Shown here one piece after another: positions 62,713-64,000 of a stretch of DNA of 64,000 bases. Location: the NCBI RefSeq assembly GCF_036038375.1, contig NZ_CP107935.1, forward strand, positions 8,308,001-8,372,000. The letters run 5' to 3'. The notes under the pieces were generated by a model. It did no database searches and had not been told where the DNA came from. It worked only from the letters and a program-made list of their open reading frames with translations. The first letter of the stretch is position 1. Each line of letters starts with the position of its first letter. The position numbers and the translations under genes were made by a program. This DNA is from Streptomyces sp. NBC_00414. GTDB lineage: Bacteria > Actinomycetota > Actinomycetes > Streptomycetales > Streptomycetaceae.

Positions 62713-64000
62713 CGACAACGCCGGTTTGGTACAGCACAGGTCAGGACGAGGACGCCTCGGACTTCACCCTCGACCCGGTCGAGAAGGCCGTCGCGGACAT
62801 CGCCGCGGGCCGTCCGGTCGTGGTCGTCGACGACGAGGACCGTGAGAACGAGGGCGACCTCGTCATCGCCGCCGAGAAGGCGACCCCCGAGATCATCGCC
62901 TTCATGATGAGCGAGTGCCGCGGTCTGATCTGCGCGCCCATGGAGGGCGACGAGCTCGACCGCCTCCAGCTCCCGCAGATGGTCGAGAACAACACCGAGT
63001 CGATGCGCACGGCCTTCACGGTCTCCGTCGACGCGGGCCCCGCCTCCGGCGTGACCACCGGCATCTCCGCCGCCGACCGCGCCACCACGCTGCGGCTGCT
63101 CGCGGGAGGACAGGCGGGGGCGGCCGACTTCGTACGCCCCGGTCACATCTTCCCGCTGCGCGCCAAGCCCGGCGGTGTGCTCGTCCGCAACGGCCACACC
63201 GAGGCCGCCGTAGACCTCGCCCGGCTCGCGGGCCTGCGCCCCGCCGGGGCCATCGTCGAGATCGCCGGCGAGGACGGGCGGATGCTGCGCCTGCCCGAGC
63301 TGATCCCCTTCGCCCGCAAGCACGGGCTGACGATCATCTCCATCGAGGACCTGATCGCCTACCGCCGCACCGCCGAGCCCACGGTCCGCCGCGAGGCCAG
63401 GACCCATCTGCCCACCGCCTTCGGCGAGTTCACGGCGTACGGCTACCGTTCCACCGTCGACGGCGTCGAGCACGTCGCGCTGGTCCACGGCGAGATCGGC
63501 GACGGTGACGACGTCGTCGTGCGCATCCACTCCGAATGCCTCACCGGGGACGTCTTCCACTCCCTGCGCTGCGACTGCGGCCCCCAGCTCGAAGCCTCCC
63601 TGCAGCGCATCCAGGCCGAGGGCCGCGGGGTCGTGGTCTACCTCCGGGGCCACGAGGGGCGCGGCATCGGGCTGCTGTCCAAGCTGCGCGCGTACGAGCT
63701 GCAGGAGCGCGGACGCGACACCCTGGACGCCAACCTGGAACTCGGCCTGCCCGCCGACGCACGCGACTACGCGGCGGGCGCGCAGATCCTGGAGGACCTC
63801 GGGGTGCGCAGCCTGCGGCTGATGACCAACAACCCCGACAAGACCGCGGCGCTCGTCCGCCACGGCCTCAAGGTCACCGACCGCGAGCCGATGCCCGTGA
63901 CCGCGGGCGAGCACAACCTCCGGTACCTGCGCACCAAGCGGGACCGGATGGGGCACGACCTGCCCTGGCTGGACACGACCACCGTGTCGGCCTGCGGCAA
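62709..64000 (+). CDS. ribBA: Bifunctional DHBP synthase / GTP cyclohydrolase II (truncated by window end)
   Basis: 430 codons are visible and the frame runs off the window, near the expected full length. The N-terminal RibB half (about 20-225) has VVVDDEDRENEGDLVIAAE, the Asp/Glu metal site that makes dihydroxybutanone phosphate from ribulose 5-phosphate. The C-terminal RibA half (about 230 on) has the zinc cysteines in HSECLTGDVFHSLRCDCG, then RGHEGRGIGL and MTNNPDKTAAL, converting GTP to the pyrimidine precursor. ATG 62709 overlaps the pnuX stop. ribH probably follows beyond the window. Confidence 0.96.
   Translation, partial: MTTTPVWYSTGQDEDASDFTLDPVEKAVADIAAGRPVVVVDDEDRENEGDLVIAAEKATPEIIAFMMSECRGLICAPMEGDELDRLQLPQMVENNTESMRTAFTVSVDAGPASGVTTGISAADRATTLRLLAGGQAGAADFVRPGHIFPLRAKPGGVLVRNGHTEAAVDLARLAGLRPAGAIVEIAGEDGRMLRLPELIPFARKHGLTIISIEDLIAYRRTAEPTVRREARTHLPTAFGEFTAYGYRSTVDGVEHVALVHGEIGDGDDVVVRIHSECLTGDVFHSLRCDCGPQLEASLQRIQAEGRGVVVYLRGHEGRGIGLLSKLRAYELQERGRDTLDANLELGLPADARDYAAGAQILEDLGVRSLRLMTNNPDKTAALVRHGLKVTDREPMPVTAGEHNLRYLRTKRDRMGHDLPWLDTTTVSACG

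Overview
The window is high-GC actinobacterial chromosome, almost certainly Streptomyces. Third codon positions are strongly G/C, many genes start with GTG or TTG, and neighbouring genes commonly overlap by 1-8 nt. It carries BldD (with its c-di-GMP signature), the actinobacterial integration host factor MihF, an actinobacterial GuaB1-type enzyme and a helicase-motif-free PriA. From memory, the core gene order matches the rpsD-to-ribBA segment of the S. coelicolor chromosome in inverted orientation. I see no transposon, prophage, tRNA, rRNA or CRISPR array. Most of it is ordinary core chromosome.

Layout. 1-2.4 kb: the end of an upstream gene, rarA and rpsD. 2.4-4.7 kb: a convergent STAND/NB-ARC ATPase with no DNA-binding domain. 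4.8-15 kb: a tightly packed + strand run (DUF948, DUF6167, alaS, ruvX, mltG, aroE, a small membrane protein, aroC, aroK, aroB) linking alanyl-tRNA charging, cell-wall glycan cleavage and the shikimate pathway. 15-18.4 kb: a P-loop kinase-like protein, a degenerate M24 peptidase homologue, efp and nusB, ending at two very long perfect hairpins facing bldD (-). 19.3-29.5 kb: the pyrimidine operon pyrR-pyrB-pyrC-(PH-like membrane protein)-carA-carB-pyrD-pyrF, with a PyrR-binding RNA hairpin over the pyrR Shine-Dalgarno. 29.7-36.3 kb: mihF, gmk, rpoZ, coaBC, metK, priA. 36.4-43.3 kb: an HTH protein (-), fmt, rsmB, an MMPL transporter (-) and rpe.

The right third is more accessory. It has a SorC-type regulator, a barnase-like lipoprotein RNase with its barstar-like inhibitor, GuaB1 (GMP reductase family), a CAT-like amino acid permease with an Lrp/AsnC regulator, an MFS protein, a secreted protein (-), and a two-gene lysine/arginine 2-monooxygenase plus amidase unit (DavB/DavA type). 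These are followed by a DUF5995 protein (-), a membrane-anchored GH6 glycosidase, a uracil/xanthine permease (-) and a divergent MFS/ROK pair around a perfect palindrome. The window ends in the riboflavin operon: FMN riboswitch, ribE, pnuX-like transporter, and ribBA cut by the window edge.

The most unusual signal outside genes is a 20-nt repeat (AGGGGCGCGGGGAACKGCGC or its complement). I count 20 copies in six intergenic clusters. Two are tandem arrays of 34-35 bp period, a third has a 66 bp period, and several units can fold into hairpins across unit boundaries. No such copy was seen inside a gene.
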